From CAVWDU01 sp963840725 (lineage in GTDB: Bacteria > Pseudomonadota > Gammaproteobacteria > Pseudomonadales > Halieaceae), in the NCBI GenBank assembly GCA_963840725.1, contig CAWIZY010000016.1, forward strand, positions 124,001 through 188,000: a DNA stretch of 64,000 nucleotides, read 5' to 3'. Of this stretch, positions 25,428 to 34,904 are shown one piece after another. The translations under genes and the position numbers were made by a program. Below the pieces are notes generated by a model that made no database searches, was not told the DNA's origin, and was given only the letters and a program-made list of their open reading frames with translations. The first letter of the stretch is position 1. Each line of letters opens with the position of its first letter.

Positions 25428-25910
25428 ATGAGCAAGAAGAAGTCCAACAAGCCCAGTAACGTCATCGCCCAGAACAAACGGGCGAAGTTCGACTATGAGC
25501 TGCTGGAGACCTTCGAGGCCGGGGTCGCCCTGGCGGGCTGGGAAGTGAAAGCCCTGCGCATGGGCAAGGCCCAGCTCACCGATTCCTACGTGTTAATGAA
25601 AGACGGCGAGGCCTTTCTGCTGGGCTCACAGATCACACCCCTGGAGACCGCCTCCACCCACTTTGTGACCGACCCCACCCGCACCCGCAAACTGCTGCTG
25701 CACAAAAAAGAACTGGCCAAAATTCTCGCGGCCGTCTCCAAAAAGGGCCAGACCTGCGTGTGCACCCAACTGTACTGGAAAGGCCACCTGGTAAAAGCGC
25801 GCATCGCCCTGGCCACCGGTAAGCAATCCCACGACAAACGCGACACCGAACGCGACCGCGACTGGAACCGCCAGAAGCAGCGGGTGATTCGCGATAACGT
25901 AAAGCAGTAG
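25428..25910 (+). CDS. smpB: SsrA-binding protein SmpB
   Basis: 160 residues. The OB-fold protein has NVIAQNKRAKFDYELLETFEAGVALAGWEVKALR at the start, a central SYVLMKDGEAFLLG, and the basic C-terminal tail KQSHDKRDTERDRDWNRQKQR that enters the decoding centre. It binds tmRNA and brings it to stalled ribosomes. The ATG at 25428 fits the family better than 25419. Its partner ssrA lies 195 bp downstream. Confidence 0.96.
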   Translation: MSKKKSNKPSNVIAQNKRAKFDYELLETFEAGVALAGWEVKALRMGKAQLTDSYVLMKDGEAFLLGSQITPLETASTHFVTDPTRTRKLLLHKKELAKILAAVSKKGQTCVCTQLYWKGHLVKARIALATGKQSHDKRDTERDRDWNRQKQRVIRDNVKQ

Positions 25911-26084
25911 GCACTCGGACGGGGCTCTAGCCCAATGAGTAGGCAGGCCAGCAGTTCCGGCACCAGCACCGGGATCTCGGCAGTACGAAGTCTAAAAAAT
26001 CAAAAACCCATGGAACTTTTGTGGACATAAGAGTCTAACTCAAGGCGATTATGCACACACAGCGCTTGCCTGCGCCATTTCGTG

Positions 26085-26090
26085 TATACT
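26085..26090 (+). promoter_or_regulatory. -10 element of ssrA
   Basis: TATACT lies 14 bases before the mature 5' end of tmRNA, a suitable distance for a short precursor. The -35 region is poorly matched (no TTGACA at 16-18 bp). Confidence 0.55.
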
Positions 26091-26104
26091 CGCTGGTTCA
26101 CTAC

Positions 26105-26495
26105 GGGGGCGATTTGGATTCGACGCCGGTAACGAACCCTAAGGTGCATGCCGTGATGGTAGCCAATCACGTTAATCCAAAGCTGCAAACTATTAGTTGC
26201 CAATGACGACAACTACGGTGCACAACTCGCTGCGTAAGCAGCCTGTTTAACACCATCTAGTGGCTTCGGCCCTAGCGGTCTTTAGCAAGGTGCCAGCCCC
26301 GCGCTACTGACTGTCATATAGAACTGGATCGCTGTGAAGCTCGCCTGGGGTGGATCTGCTAAAACTTAACCAGGATCGCCAATTACGTCCTGCCCGTTGG
26401 GCTGTCTGCGGCTAAATCAATTAACGGAAACTAAGCATGTAGAGCCGAAGGCAGAGTACTGACGGACGCGGGTTCAATTCCCGCCGCCTCCACCA
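26105..26495 (+). ncRNA. ssrA: Transfer-messenger RNA (tmRNA)
   Basis: One-piece tmRNA of 391 nt. The 5' end GGGGGCGATTTGGATTCGACG pairs with CGCCTCC before the encoded CCA (26493-26495) to form the tRNA-like acceptor stem, and GGTTCAATTCC is the T arm. The tag frame 26199-26237 codes ANDDNYGAQLAA and stop. The resulting degradation tag ends in LAA, as recognised by ClpXP. With SmpB it rescues stalled ribosomes. The 3' end of this gene is a common integration site for islands, and accessory DNA begins just after it. Confidence 0.97.
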
Positions 26496-26538
26496 ATTTT
26501 CTATCCACCAACATCCAACACAATCCAAGAAAACCCTG

Positions 26539-26563
26539 AAACCCGCTTAAATGCGGGTTTTTA
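26539..26563 (+). terminator. Intrinsic terminator after ssrA
   Basis: Stem AAACCCGC / GCGGGTTT with a six-base loop, running into further T residues. Confidence 0.85.
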
Positions 26564-26688
26564 CTGCGCTATATTTCACAAAAGGCCGATTGCGGAGGCT
26601 GGCCGGGTCCCCTTCTTTGCAGGCTGGCAGTCCGTATTTGGACCCGATCCTGCATGCCATAGCCTCTCCCACTGAATAAGGAACAACA

Positions 26689-27763
26689 ATGAGCGCACTC
26701 ACTGCAGTCCTGCGAGCCTTTTCTGAACTACTACACATAGGCCTCCCATTGACACCTGGATCCGCAGGATCTACTTTCCCAAAAAACAGGCTTGCCACTA
26801 TGAAAACCATCCTTAATGCCGTCCGCTCCGCGCCCTGCGTACCGTTTGCAGCTCTCGAACTGCTTGCCTTTGCGGCGCCGGCTTATCCCGACGACGCCAC
26901 GGCGGAGCCCTACACCTTCGAGAATGTGCGATTTCTTGACGCGGCGGCGTGGATGGCGAGCGACCGGCCGACTGCGCGGTATGTTTACGGAGAGGACAGC
27001 GCCCCACAGTTTGCGGACCTACGGCTGCCACCAGGTGCAGCGCCGCCCGGCGGATTTCCGGTGATCGTGTTTGTACACGGCGGTGCCTGGCGCGCGGAAT
27101 GGTCAAAGAACTACACCGAAGCCCTCGTCGAAGCCTTGACGCAGGCAGGCTTTGCCACCTGGGACCTGGAATTCCGGCGCATGGGAAATCGCGGCGGTGG
27201 CTATCCCGGTACCTTCGAAGACGTGGGCGCCGCAGCAGATTTGCTGCGCAGGTTGCCACACGAGCACCCTCTCGATCTGAGCCGAGTGGTGGCCATGGGC
27301 CACTCCTCCACCGGCCACCTTGCCCTGTGGTTGGCGGGCCGGCCGCAGGTTTCGGCGACCAGCTCTCTCTACCGTGCCGATGCCCTGCCATTCAAGGGCG
27401 TTGTGTCGATTGCCGGAGTGAACGACCTGGCGCTCTCCTTTACCGTGGGCGATCGCAAGGATGTCCTCGAACTGCTGGGGGAGTTCCCTGGCATCCGCCG
27501 ACACGCGCCTGGCTGAGACAGACCCGGCACGACTCCTGCCCCTGGGTGTGCCCCAGGCTCTGCTGATTGGCGATAAAGATGCGCCGTGGCGTCTGGAAAT
27601 GACCGAGCGCTACGCGGACCACGCGCGCAGCAAGGGTGATCTTGTCAGGCGGATTGTGATACCCGGGGCCAACCACATGGATATAGTCGACGCGCGATCG
27701 GGCATCGCTCGCAGACTCGCCGAGGAAGCCCGGCAACTGATCGGGGGGGAGGAACCTCGCTAG
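26689..27763 (+). pseudogene. Alpha/beta hydrolase (esterase/lipase type), frameshifted
   Basis: The first frame contains VIVFVHGGAWRAEW (oxyanion-hole HGG) and the nucleophile elbow MGHSSTGHLALWLAG (GHSSTG). It then runs out of frame after DVLELLG. Removing one G from a run of five (27477-27481) restores SSLASADTRLAETDPARLLPLGVPQALLIGDKD, with the acid in GDKD and the catalytic His in PGANHMDIVD. The upstream ATG (26689) has AAGGA six bases before it. An internal ATG at 26800 would give an export-like hydrophobic N-terminus, so the start is ambiguous. It is the first gene of the accessory stretch behind ssrA. The substrate is unknown. Confidence 0.8.
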
Positions 27764-28079
27764 TCGCCAGGCGCGGCGATCCGGGTGGACCCGAATGTCT
27801 CGCTAAATAAAACTCCTGCATTCCTCGAGGGCGGCTCCAGCTGATTGCATAGTTCGCGGGCACTGTTGATGTTGATCGTTGCAAACCAGGCCGCGGCGGG
27901 AACTCCCTCCGAAAGCTCGTCTTTTTCTTATCCTGTGGCGACACTGATTTAGATCGACTTTTTGCCTCGATCGCGAAGACTCCTGCGGGACCGATCACCA
28001 TATGATCAATATTGAAGTTGGCCGCCTCGATATCGTGCAAAAAGCGGTGGCTTGAGAGCATCAGTAAATCCAATTCCAT
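27761..28079 (-). pseudogene. Remnant of a NERD-domain (nuclease-related) gene
   Basis: Minus-strand residues from 28079 read FLHDIEAANFNIDHMVIGPAGVFAIEAKSRSKS. This matches the core of the NERD domain, whose pattern is FNIDHVVIGP, then GVFVIETKS. The normal N-terminus is missing and the remaining domain does not follow. After about 27925 coding quality shifts to another frame that ends at a stop near 27761. NERD proteins are often linked to DNA processing or defence islands. Here only a scrap is left, next to the kinase-TIR gene. Confidence 0.6.
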
Positions 28080-28113
28080 CTGCAGCGATTCATCTTTCGA
28101 CTACAGATGGCTT

Positions 28114-30914
28114 TCAGCGCTCGGGCTGATTCAGCGTGCGCTGCACAATGCGGGCGATATCGGCGATTGTGTGGTCGATGTGAATATTGCGGCGGTCCAG
28201 CAGATGTACGCCGTCGTGCCGCAGCAGCGTGTGTACGTGTGGCTCCTGGGTACTGGGCGGGCGGGCAGGGCACGATAGCTCTCCTGGAATACCGGCACCA
28301 TCGGTTTGCCAAACTCGGTCGCCAGCCTAACCTCCTCACTCACCCATTCCGACTCCAGAGTGTCGTCGGCCAGCAAGCATACGAACACATCGCAGTCGGC
28401 AATGGCTTCGGACAGCCGCTCGGGAAACAACACCGCACTGTCACGCCGCTCGGTATCTACAAACACGTCGATGCGGTGCTGGGCGCGCAATTCGCGGGCA
28501 AACAGCACCGCCCAGCCGGCGCTGGCCTCGCGCCGGTAACTCAGGAAAATCTTCGGCAGATCACTGGAGCGACGGCTTGTCTTGATAGCGCTGATCAGGG
28601 CCTCCCCGAACTCCCCCACTGAGAGATAGCGGGCCTCGGGATCCATAGACATGGCGCGGGCAATAACGCCTGATGCCGCCGGTGGCACCGGATCGTGCTT
28701 GGCCTGAGCAGCCCGGCTGTGCACAGGCTCGGCGCCGCGCTGAAAGTTGCGCTGGCGAATATGCGGTTCCGCCTGCCCTTCATGCGGTAGCGAACCAGCC
28801 AGCATCAGATAAAACAGGCATGCCAGCGAATACTGGTCAGTCAGCGGCGTGCACGGCTTGCCATGCCACTGCTCCGGTGCCATGAATGCGGGCGAGCCCA
28901 GCACGGTTGAGCCAGGCGCCGCCTCCCCGTCGCTGGCCTGGGCAAAGTCGCTGAGGTAGGGGCGATCCTGTTCGTCGAACAGGATGGCGCCGGGTTTGAG
29001 GCCCGCGTGAACGATACCTGCGCCGTGCGCGTACTCGAGAGCATCAGACAGAGCGGCAAACCAGTCGAGCAGCAGAGACATGGGGGGTGGCTCGCCTCTT
29101 CCCAGGCGGTGCTCAAGGTTGCCGCCCTGCATCTCATCCATGCAAAGGTAAGGAAGCCTGACCTGCCTGCCATCGACAGTTGTGGTGGCCTCCCCTCGAT
29201 CGATAACTTTGCGAATGCCCGGATGGTTAAGGAGCGTGGCGATATCCGCTTCGCGCTCATAGGCTCCCCGGTAATCGGCGAGACTGGCGAGCCCAGGCGA
29301 AAATACTTTCACCGCCACCGTTCGAGGCAGCCGCGTGTCCTGCGCCAGATAGGTGCTTGCCTTAAGGCTTTTATACACCTCGCGCTCCAGAACGTAGCGG
29401 CCGTCGAGCAGCTCTCCGCACAGGTCACCTAGCGGTGCGATATCCGCTACGAAACGCAGGGCCGTGGCGCTGGAAAGCGTCAGCACATCGCCAATCATCA
29501 GCGGCAGGGGCTGGCCGTCGGCCAGTCGCACGCCGTTTACAAAGGCGCCGTTGGCGCTGCCGCAATCGCGCACACGAAACGCGCCATCTTCCCTTTCAAT
29601 CTGTACATGCCTGCGCGAGATTTGCGCATCTGCCGGCAGCGTGAGATCACACCGTTCGTCCCGACCGATCAAGAAAGTCAATTGATCAAGTGATACCCGC
29701 TGGCCCACGGCGCGTGGGTCAGCGCTGGCAATCAGTGCGAGCGCCACTGGCACCTTCGACAGTTCAAGCGCGCTGGCGGCGTCGCCGATGTTAACTATCA
29801 TCGTCTGGTCGCACACATCGCCGGAAGCCGCAAGGGGCGGCGGTGACGGTATCGGTACAATCATGGTGTGACTGGCATCCTCCGCGCTGCCCGGCGCATC
29901 ATGCGACGCCGGGAGAACCCTTGTAACACCCGTACCCGGGGGCGTGCGAGACGTCTCGCTTTCACCAAGCGCCTCAGGTTTGGGTCGACTCCCCTGGGAA
30001 CCGCCGCCGGGCCCGAACAGCATCGAGGCAAGCCTCGAGAACAACGAACCTCTGGAGGACGTCCCCGGGGCCTCTAGCTGAAAGCTGCCTGACTGTGGCG
30101 ATTTCGCCTCAAACGCATCGACAAGAAATTCCCCGGCTGAATCGAACCGGTCGTCCGGGGATTTAGCTAGCAACCGCAAGATGGCAGCGTTTAGCGATGC
30201 CGGCGTGTCTGGCCGTGCGTCAGACAGCGGAGCGGGTTCTTCCTTGACGTGCTGCATGGCAATCCGCCAAAAATCGTCGCCGCTGAAGGGCGGTTGCCCG
30301 GTGACAAGTTCGTAGGCTACGACGCCCAGCGAATAAAGGTCGGCGCGGTGGTCCACCGGCCCGCCCTGGATGATCTCCGGCGCGCCGTAGCGCGGCGTAC
30401 CAACGAATGCGCCAGTCTGGGTCATGCTCTGCGCACTACCCGCGTTCTTGGCGACACCGAAGTCCATCAGAAGCACACGGTTGTCAGGGGTCAGCACCAC
30501 GTTGCCCGGCTTGATGTCACGGTGAACCATACCGTGTTCGTGGGCATGGTCCAGTGCACTGCCGAGTTGCACGAGAATCTGTCGCACCAGGTCAAGCGGT
30601 AGCGGTGCAGAATCTCGAAGCAGAGCATCGAGTGACTGCCCCCGGACGAGTGGCATGGCGATAAAAATCATCTCGCCAGTTTCGCCGAAGTCGAATACTG
30701 ACACGATGTTGGGGTGGCTCAGACTGGCCGCGAGACGTGCCTCAGTGAGGAAACGCTCGCGAATATCAGCATCGCCAACCAGGTGCGCGGGCAGCAGCTT
30801 GACAGCAAGCGTGCGATCAAGAACCGGATCCAGAGCCTGATACACCTCGCCCATGCCGCCCCGCCCGATAAGGTTCCTGAGCACGTAACGGTTCTGGATT
30901 GTCCTGCCCGACAT
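28114..30914 (-). CDS. Ser/Thr kinase - FHA - pseudokinase - TIR fusion protein
   Basis: About 930 residues if one frameshift is corrected. An active-looking Hanks-type kinase occupies residues 8-270 (GRGGMGEVYQA, VKLL lysine near 40, HRDIKPGNVV near 130, DFGVAK). A low-complexity linker follows, then an FHA domain at about 395-495 (IGRDERCDL, SRRHVQIE, GSANGAFVNG). A second kinase fold at about 503-775 lacks catalysis: HRD reads HAG and DFG reads DFA. A TIR domain is C-terminal (PKIFLSYRREASAGW, then LESEWVSEEV with the conserved Glu). The frame breaks at three GCCC repeats (28255-28266). Four copies restore PPSTQEPHVHTLLRHDG and the end near 28114. No transmembrane helix is seen. The start at 30914 is preferred over a GTG at 30953. 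NADase signalling or phage defence is possible but unproven. Confidence 0.82.
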
Positions 30915-31093
30915 GCTCACTGCTGGCCGGTGCCTCGTATAATCATCCCACACTCAACTATAGGACAAGTACAGGCAAAATAAAGAGGCTATTGGCAGAG
31001 AACCGACTCGTACCCTCCCCGCTTCATACTCAAAGATGTCGCTCTAGCGTAAGCGTTCATTCCAGGCAGTAGTTGACGACCAGTAGGCCCAGG

Positions 31094-31408
31094 CTATTTC
31101 TTCTTTTGGAGGTCGATGACTTTCGCTGCGCTGCTGCTCTCTTCTATGACTGGCGACAAGAACTGCGGCGATACTTTCCAGCGACGACCATCTTCCGTCA
31201 GCACGCTGACCGTCTTCTGATTGAACTTGATCAGGGTGCCAACTTGCATGCCGTGTTTGCCGGAGTCAAAGCACACTTTGCTCCCCAGGGTCAGCTTCAT
31301 CATGGCATCAATCGTGTCCGCCGCATCCAGGTGCTTAAGGCGGGCGATGATGCGCTTATTCAGGTCCAGCAGTTCGTCGTAAGACAGGTCGTCGATATCA
31401 ATGCTCAT
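31094..31408 (-). CDS. Conserved hypothetical protein, small
   Basis: 104 residues from the ATG at 31408 (MSIDIDDLSYDELLDLNKRI). The N-half is an amphipathic helix pair; the C-half looks like a small beta barrel (LGSKVCFDSGKHGMQVGTLI, then KTVSVLTEDGRRWKVSP) of a kind seen in RNA- or chromatin-associated proteins. I do not recognise a named family. An in-frame ATG at 31441 lies inside the adjacent IS66 remnant, so the internal start is preferred. The gene sits between the kinase-TIR gene and transposon debris. Confidence 0.65.
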   Translation of the reverse strand: MSIDIDDLSYDELLDLNKRIIARLKHLDAADTIDAMMKLTLGSKVCFDSGKHGMQVGTLIKFNQKTVSVLTEDGRRWKVSPQFLSPVIEESSSAAKVIDLQKKK

Positions 31409-31586
31409 GGGCGAGGTCCGATCGAAGTGGGTTATCGGCAAACAGGTCCTTCCAGACCCGGGGTGTCAGCTCTTCCACCTTGCTCGCCGTATGAATGGCA
31501 ACACGTTGCAACACATCCACGAGGTAGGTGGTCGGATTAATGCCCTGCATTTTGCTGGTCACTATCAGACTCTGGATAATCCCCAC
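31398..31586 (-). pseudogene. IS66-family transposase, C-terminal remnant (minus strand)
   Basis: The 62 residues IIQSLIVTSKMQGINPTTYL, then VDVLQRVAIHTASKVEELTPRVWKD, match the last part of IS66 TnpC proteins (the YLVDVLQR ... LTPRxW pattern). The whole catalytic region is absent. It abuts the start of the small conserved gene. Confidence 0.8.
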
Positions 31587-31659
31587 GTGCTCAGCCCCCA
31601 GTTCCGTCCAACAAAAAACCCAATTTTCCTCTTATGTAAACCTTTCCATAAGAGGAAAA

Positions 31660-31853
31660 ACTGGTTGTTTGCCGGCTCACTGCGCAGTGGTCAGCGTGGG
31701 GCTGCCATTATGAGCCTGATCCGGTCAGCGAAAATTAACGGGCATGATCCGTATGCCTATCTGAGAGATGTGTTGCAGCGCCTGCCGACCCAGAGGGCCA
31801 GTGCGATCAACGAGTTGTTACCGCACAGATGGGTGGACCCTGGCAAGGTGTGA
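31660..31853 (+). pseudogene. Second IS66-family transposase C-terminal remnant (plus strand)
   Basis: Residues FAGSLRSGQRGAAIMSLIRS, then AKINGHDPYAYLRDVLQRLPT and the ending ELLPHRW, match the C-terminus of a different IS66 TnpC subtype. It faces the minus-strand remnant about 75 bp away. Nothing upstream on this strand resembles the rest of a transposase, so two unrelated IS66 elements were truncated and joined here. Confidence 0.8.
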
Positions 31854-31877
31854 TGACCGGCCGCTTACAGAACAACA

Positions 31878-32670
31878 TCATACCGAGCGTGTATATCTGC
31901 ACTTCGGGAATGTCGAGCAGCCCATAAATACCGATCCTGCATTTTTGCCGTTTCTGGCCTTACGTTCTACCAGAGGATTGCCACATCGAGGACACTGACT
32001 CACAGAGGGTTCAGCGGGAAGATTCACGTGGCTGGTAGTAGGGGCTGTTGATACCCTTACATTTGCGATTAGCCGCTCAAGCTGTCGTCCGTCCACAAGG
32101 TCTATAGGCTTGTCCGCCGCGAAATTCTTGGCTTCCTCTGTGTACATGCCGGAGCAGACCACGATACCGCTAGTTGCGCTCTCAGCGGTCATCACCCCAT
32201 ATAGCTCCCTGACCACATTTACGCCTATCTTGCTTGACCGCCATTGTTTGCACTGGACAAGATGAGTCTCACCAGCTTTGTGGATGCGAATGTCCACGCC
32301 GCCGTCTGGGCCAGCGCTGGTATTCTCAACTACCGAGTATCCCTGCCTGCGATAGGCTTCCGCCACAAGCTCCTCAAACTGCCGCCACGGTATTTCACGG
32401 ATAGACTCCATACCTTTCTGGGAGTCGAGTAGTTTGCGCTTCCGCCATGCGGTGAAGGCGGAGATCGGGGCGGGAATGAGAAAGACGAATGCCAGAAAGG
32501 ATCGCCATCTTGGAATTACCCGTTAACATTCCCGTGAATGCGGGACTCTGGAACTCATGTGTAGGGAGGTAGATGCCTACTACGACATACACAATTCCTG
32601 CAGTTACTATGCTTACCCACCACGGTAACTGCACGAGCAGGTCCAGTATCCCCTCATTCCGTCTTGCCAT
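31878..32670 (-). pseudogene. Mrr-like membrane-anchored restriction endonuclease, frameshifted
   Basis: The N-terminus (MARRNEGILDLLVQLPWWVS) leads into a membrane helix. After a frameshift near 32515-32525 a second helix (FVFLIPAPISAFTAWRKRKL) and the segment LLDSQKGMESIREIPWRQFE continue. The Mrr catalytic domain follows: EAYRRQGYSV, GPDGGVDIRI and VQCKQWR (the D...QxK nuclease motif), then VVRELYGVM. A four-Cys zinc ribbon (CPRCGNPL ... GCSTFPKC) closes the protein at 31878. Related proteins are widespread in proteobacteria and are thought to cut modified or foreign DNA. The nuclease part is intact from the ATG at 32411. Confidence 0.82.
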
Positions 32671-33014
32671 TTATGCACATCCCTGTTGCTGCCGCTGTAG
32701 CGACCATTTAGCTATAGAATTCTATTGCAACTGCCAGGAGTATGGACACAGCCTTTTCGAGTTTCGTGCACATTTTGAAACAGTCGCCAGCTACGCGCGC
32801 AGGTCCGTCAGTGCGATGTTGTTCATGTAGCAATACAACGGGTGGCCGCAAGAGGCGCTCCAGTTTGACCAGTGCTTGGCAATACCTTTCCCGTTTCATA
32901 GGGGCTAGCTTTAGGTTGCTGCTGCCAGTTTGAAATTCAATTGCAAAATCATTTTGACCAGCGTTACTTCACTTTTGACTCGATTTTGCAGCGTCTCCCG
33001 TGAGCGTCTCAGAG
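32671..33014. other. Intergenic stretch without recognisable genes
   Basis: About 340 bases, relatively AT-rich. Short frames on both strands show no family signature. It presumably holds the promoter of the Mrr-like gene and mobile-element scar sequence. Confidence 0.4.
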
Positions 33015-33530
33015 CTGTTAATGACCGCCCCTATGGAGCCATTCCGGGATCGGCATAAAGGAGCCACTCCAGGGTCGCCATAATGGCGCCACCTACCGCT
33101 GATTAGCAAATCTCAGACATCCAATCCACTGGTGTAAGCTCCCCGGTTTTTTTTGCCGGAACAGGAGCAGCACCACATGGCAAACCGGAGGTTTGAGATG
33201 TACCAATATCGACACGTGATTGTCCGCATGCGCCTGGGGGAATCTGACCGTGCCATTGCCCAGACCGGGCTGATGGGTCGTAAGAAGATCGCATCCATTC
33301 CTACACTGGCCTGCACACGGGGCTGGCTGGAACTAGACAACGACATCCCTCAGGAGGCCGAACTGGCCGCCTGTTTCGACCAGTCTCATGCCAGGCCACA
33401 GACCACCTCGCTGGTGGAGCCCCACGCCAAGGAAGTCAAGCAGTGGGCGGAACTGGGCATCCAGGGCACCACGATCTACCAGGCGCTGGTGCGCAAGTAC
33501 GGGTTTGCCGGCATTGGGTTTGTACCGGAG
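33015..33530 (+). mobile_element. istA: IS21-family element remnant (left end plus truncated istA)
   Basis: From 33015 the sequence TGTTAATGACCGCC is followed by two related repeats, GGAGCCATTCCGGGATCG and GGAGCCACTCCAGGGTCG, each ending CATAA. These look like multiple transposase-binding sites at an IS21 end. The ATG at 33177 starts MANRRFEMYQYRHVIVRMRL with GESDRAIAQTGLMGRKKIAS, the N-terminus of IstA, including its helix-turn-helix. Homology continues through IQGTTIYQALVRKYGFAG and then ends near 33530. The DDE domain, istB and the right end are missing. Confidence 0.75.
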
Positions 33531-33867
33531 ACATCCTTTACAGATCATACCTGGCACATAGTTTACAGTTCCGGTACAAACGGATTGGTGGCGGGCTCAA
33601 CCCGCGCCACTGGCCGGCCACTGCCTGCGATCAGGTCGATCATCATGTCCTTGAGTGTGTATTCGAAATTCAACAGGCGGGAACTGATTCCGTTGTTGAG
33701 GGAGGTGAGCCGGCGGCGTTAGCGGCACCGCTGCGCAGTCCGTCCAGCTCAGGGGGTCGATCGGGCCAAAAACAACAGGTAGAAACCGCCGTCATTAACA
33801 TTCTGAATGCCAGCAAACAGCTTGTCTCCGATGCAGCGTTGTCTGAGCTCAAGGAACAGGGGCGCAA
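33531..33867. other. Scar region between IS21 remnant and vapC remnant
   Basis: About 340 bases. A frame ending at 33871 overlaps the vapC GTG by four bases and reads ...QVETAVINILNASKQLVSDAALSELKEQ. This may be the tail of an antitoxin or other partner, but no family is recognisable. The rest shows no coding signal I can support. Confidence 0.4.
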
Positions 33868-33990
33868 GTGACGGCTTTTGTGCTGGATAATTCGGTTGCC
33901 ATGCGGTGGTTACTGGCCGGCGCCTTTCGCTTGAGTAGTTACGATGCCGCCTATCTCGAACTGGCGTTACGTAAAGGGCTGCCGGTATGA
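33868..33990 (+). pseudogene. VapC-type PIN-domain toxin with internal deletion
   Basis: The 40 residues begin MTAFVLDNSVAMRWLL, the first strand of a PIN domain with its catalytic Asp. They jump directly to AFRLSSYDAAYLELALRKGLPV, the last PIN helix. The central 70-80 residues with the other acidic ligands are missing, so it cannot be an active RNase. The GTG overlaps the preceding frame's TGA (GTGA), as in toxin-antitoxin operons. Confidence 0.7.
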
Positions 33991-34019
33991 AAACGATACT
34001 TGTTTCTCTACTCTCCTCT

Positions 34020-34088
34020 GGGTGTCCTGGTTCATCGTTTGTGGGTGTCCTGGTCCATCGTTTGTGGGTGTCCTGGTCCATCATTCAG
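34020..34088. repeat. Three 23-bp tandem repeats
   Basis: Units GGGTGTCCTGGTYCATCGTTTGT at 34020, 34043 and 34066. The third diverges at its end, where it overlaps the stop of the IS3 transposase remnant. Confidence 0.9.
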
Positions 34089-34240
34089 ACCTGCCGGTAC
34101 CTGGCGGTACGAAACAGTGCCTCGGCGCAGGCATTGTGATCGGACACCCGTGGACGCGAGTACGCCAGCTTGATGCCCAGCTACTGAAGCATCGCCAGTA
34201 CGGTCGCTGCCTTGAAGAGGCTCAGCCGCCCCTTGACTGC
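34085..34240 (-). pseudogene. IS3-type transposase (OrfB) fragment
   Basis: On the minus strand LGIKLAYSRPRVSDHNACAE, then ALFRTARYRQV, follows an in-frame stop (34181-34183). The pattern SRPRVSDxNxxxEALFRTxKYR is typical of the integrase core of IS3-family OrfB. Only this scrap remains, and it cuts the 3' end of the neighbouring hypothetical gene. Confidence 0.7.
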
Positions 34241-34725
34241 CTCTTGAGGGAAATATGCGTGGGGGCTCCCACCTGGGCGACATCCGCCTTGTCCAGGCAC
34301 GCGCGGACGTCCGCCAGACTCAACCCCGGCCGGCCTTCGATGGTGACCGCGATGGCGCCGGTCTCGCCGTCGATCAGGCACTCAAAGTGGCCCTCTATGG
34401 GTGGAAGCGGCCGGTCAACTTCCCTGACATTCTGTTCCACCGGCGGGGCTGTTTCCGCCGGGGAGACATCCTCACCGGCGGGTACACTGGAACAGGCTAG
34501 CATCATGGTGGCGACCACAGACGCGATGGTGTTGAGGTGCGTGGCCAGTTCGGCTCTGGGGATCGAGAGACCCACCTGGCTCTTTCTGCCACCGAAACCG
34601 CCCAGGGACTCCGGCTCGAAGACAATAAGCGAAAGATCCGGAGCGACCATCGATAGTGTGCGTTCGAACGGTTCTCGCCACTCGGAGGCGTCCATGCCGG
34701 CAATAGAGAGATACAAGTCGTTCAT
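34222..34725 (-). CDS. Hypothetical protein, 3' end altered by insertion scar
   Basis: 167 residues from the ATG at 34725 (MNDLYLSIAGMDASEWREPF), preferred over 34821 because a GAGAA motif precedes it. A hydrophobic segment lies mid-protein (LNTIASVVATMMLACSSVPAG), followed by an acidic linker and a C-terminal part (GHFECLIDGETGAIAVTIEGR). No family is recognised. The last residues (SLKRQSRGG) run into the IS3 fragment, so the original C-terminus is lost. Confidence 0.5.
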   Translation of the reverse strand: MNDLYLSIAGMDASEWREPFERTLSMVAPDLSLIVFEPESLGGFGGRKSQVGLSIPRAELATHLNTIASVVATMMLACSSVPAGEDVSPAETAPPVEQNVREVDRPLPPIEGHFECLIDGETGAIAVTIEGRPGLSLADVRACLDKADVAQVGAPTHISLKRQSRGG

Positions 34726-34904
34726 TGCGTCATTCTCACAGTCGCGGTGCGTCGTATCCACGGTGCATAAAAGTATAGACGAGTGAGCGGCATGCACTGA
34801 TCGGTGACACCCGTCGTTCATTCGATCGAGGTGGCGGCCCGCAGACGTGCCGTGTTACAACGGGAATTCTCTGGCCCTCCGGTGGCCTTACTGAGACGCA
34901 GGCC

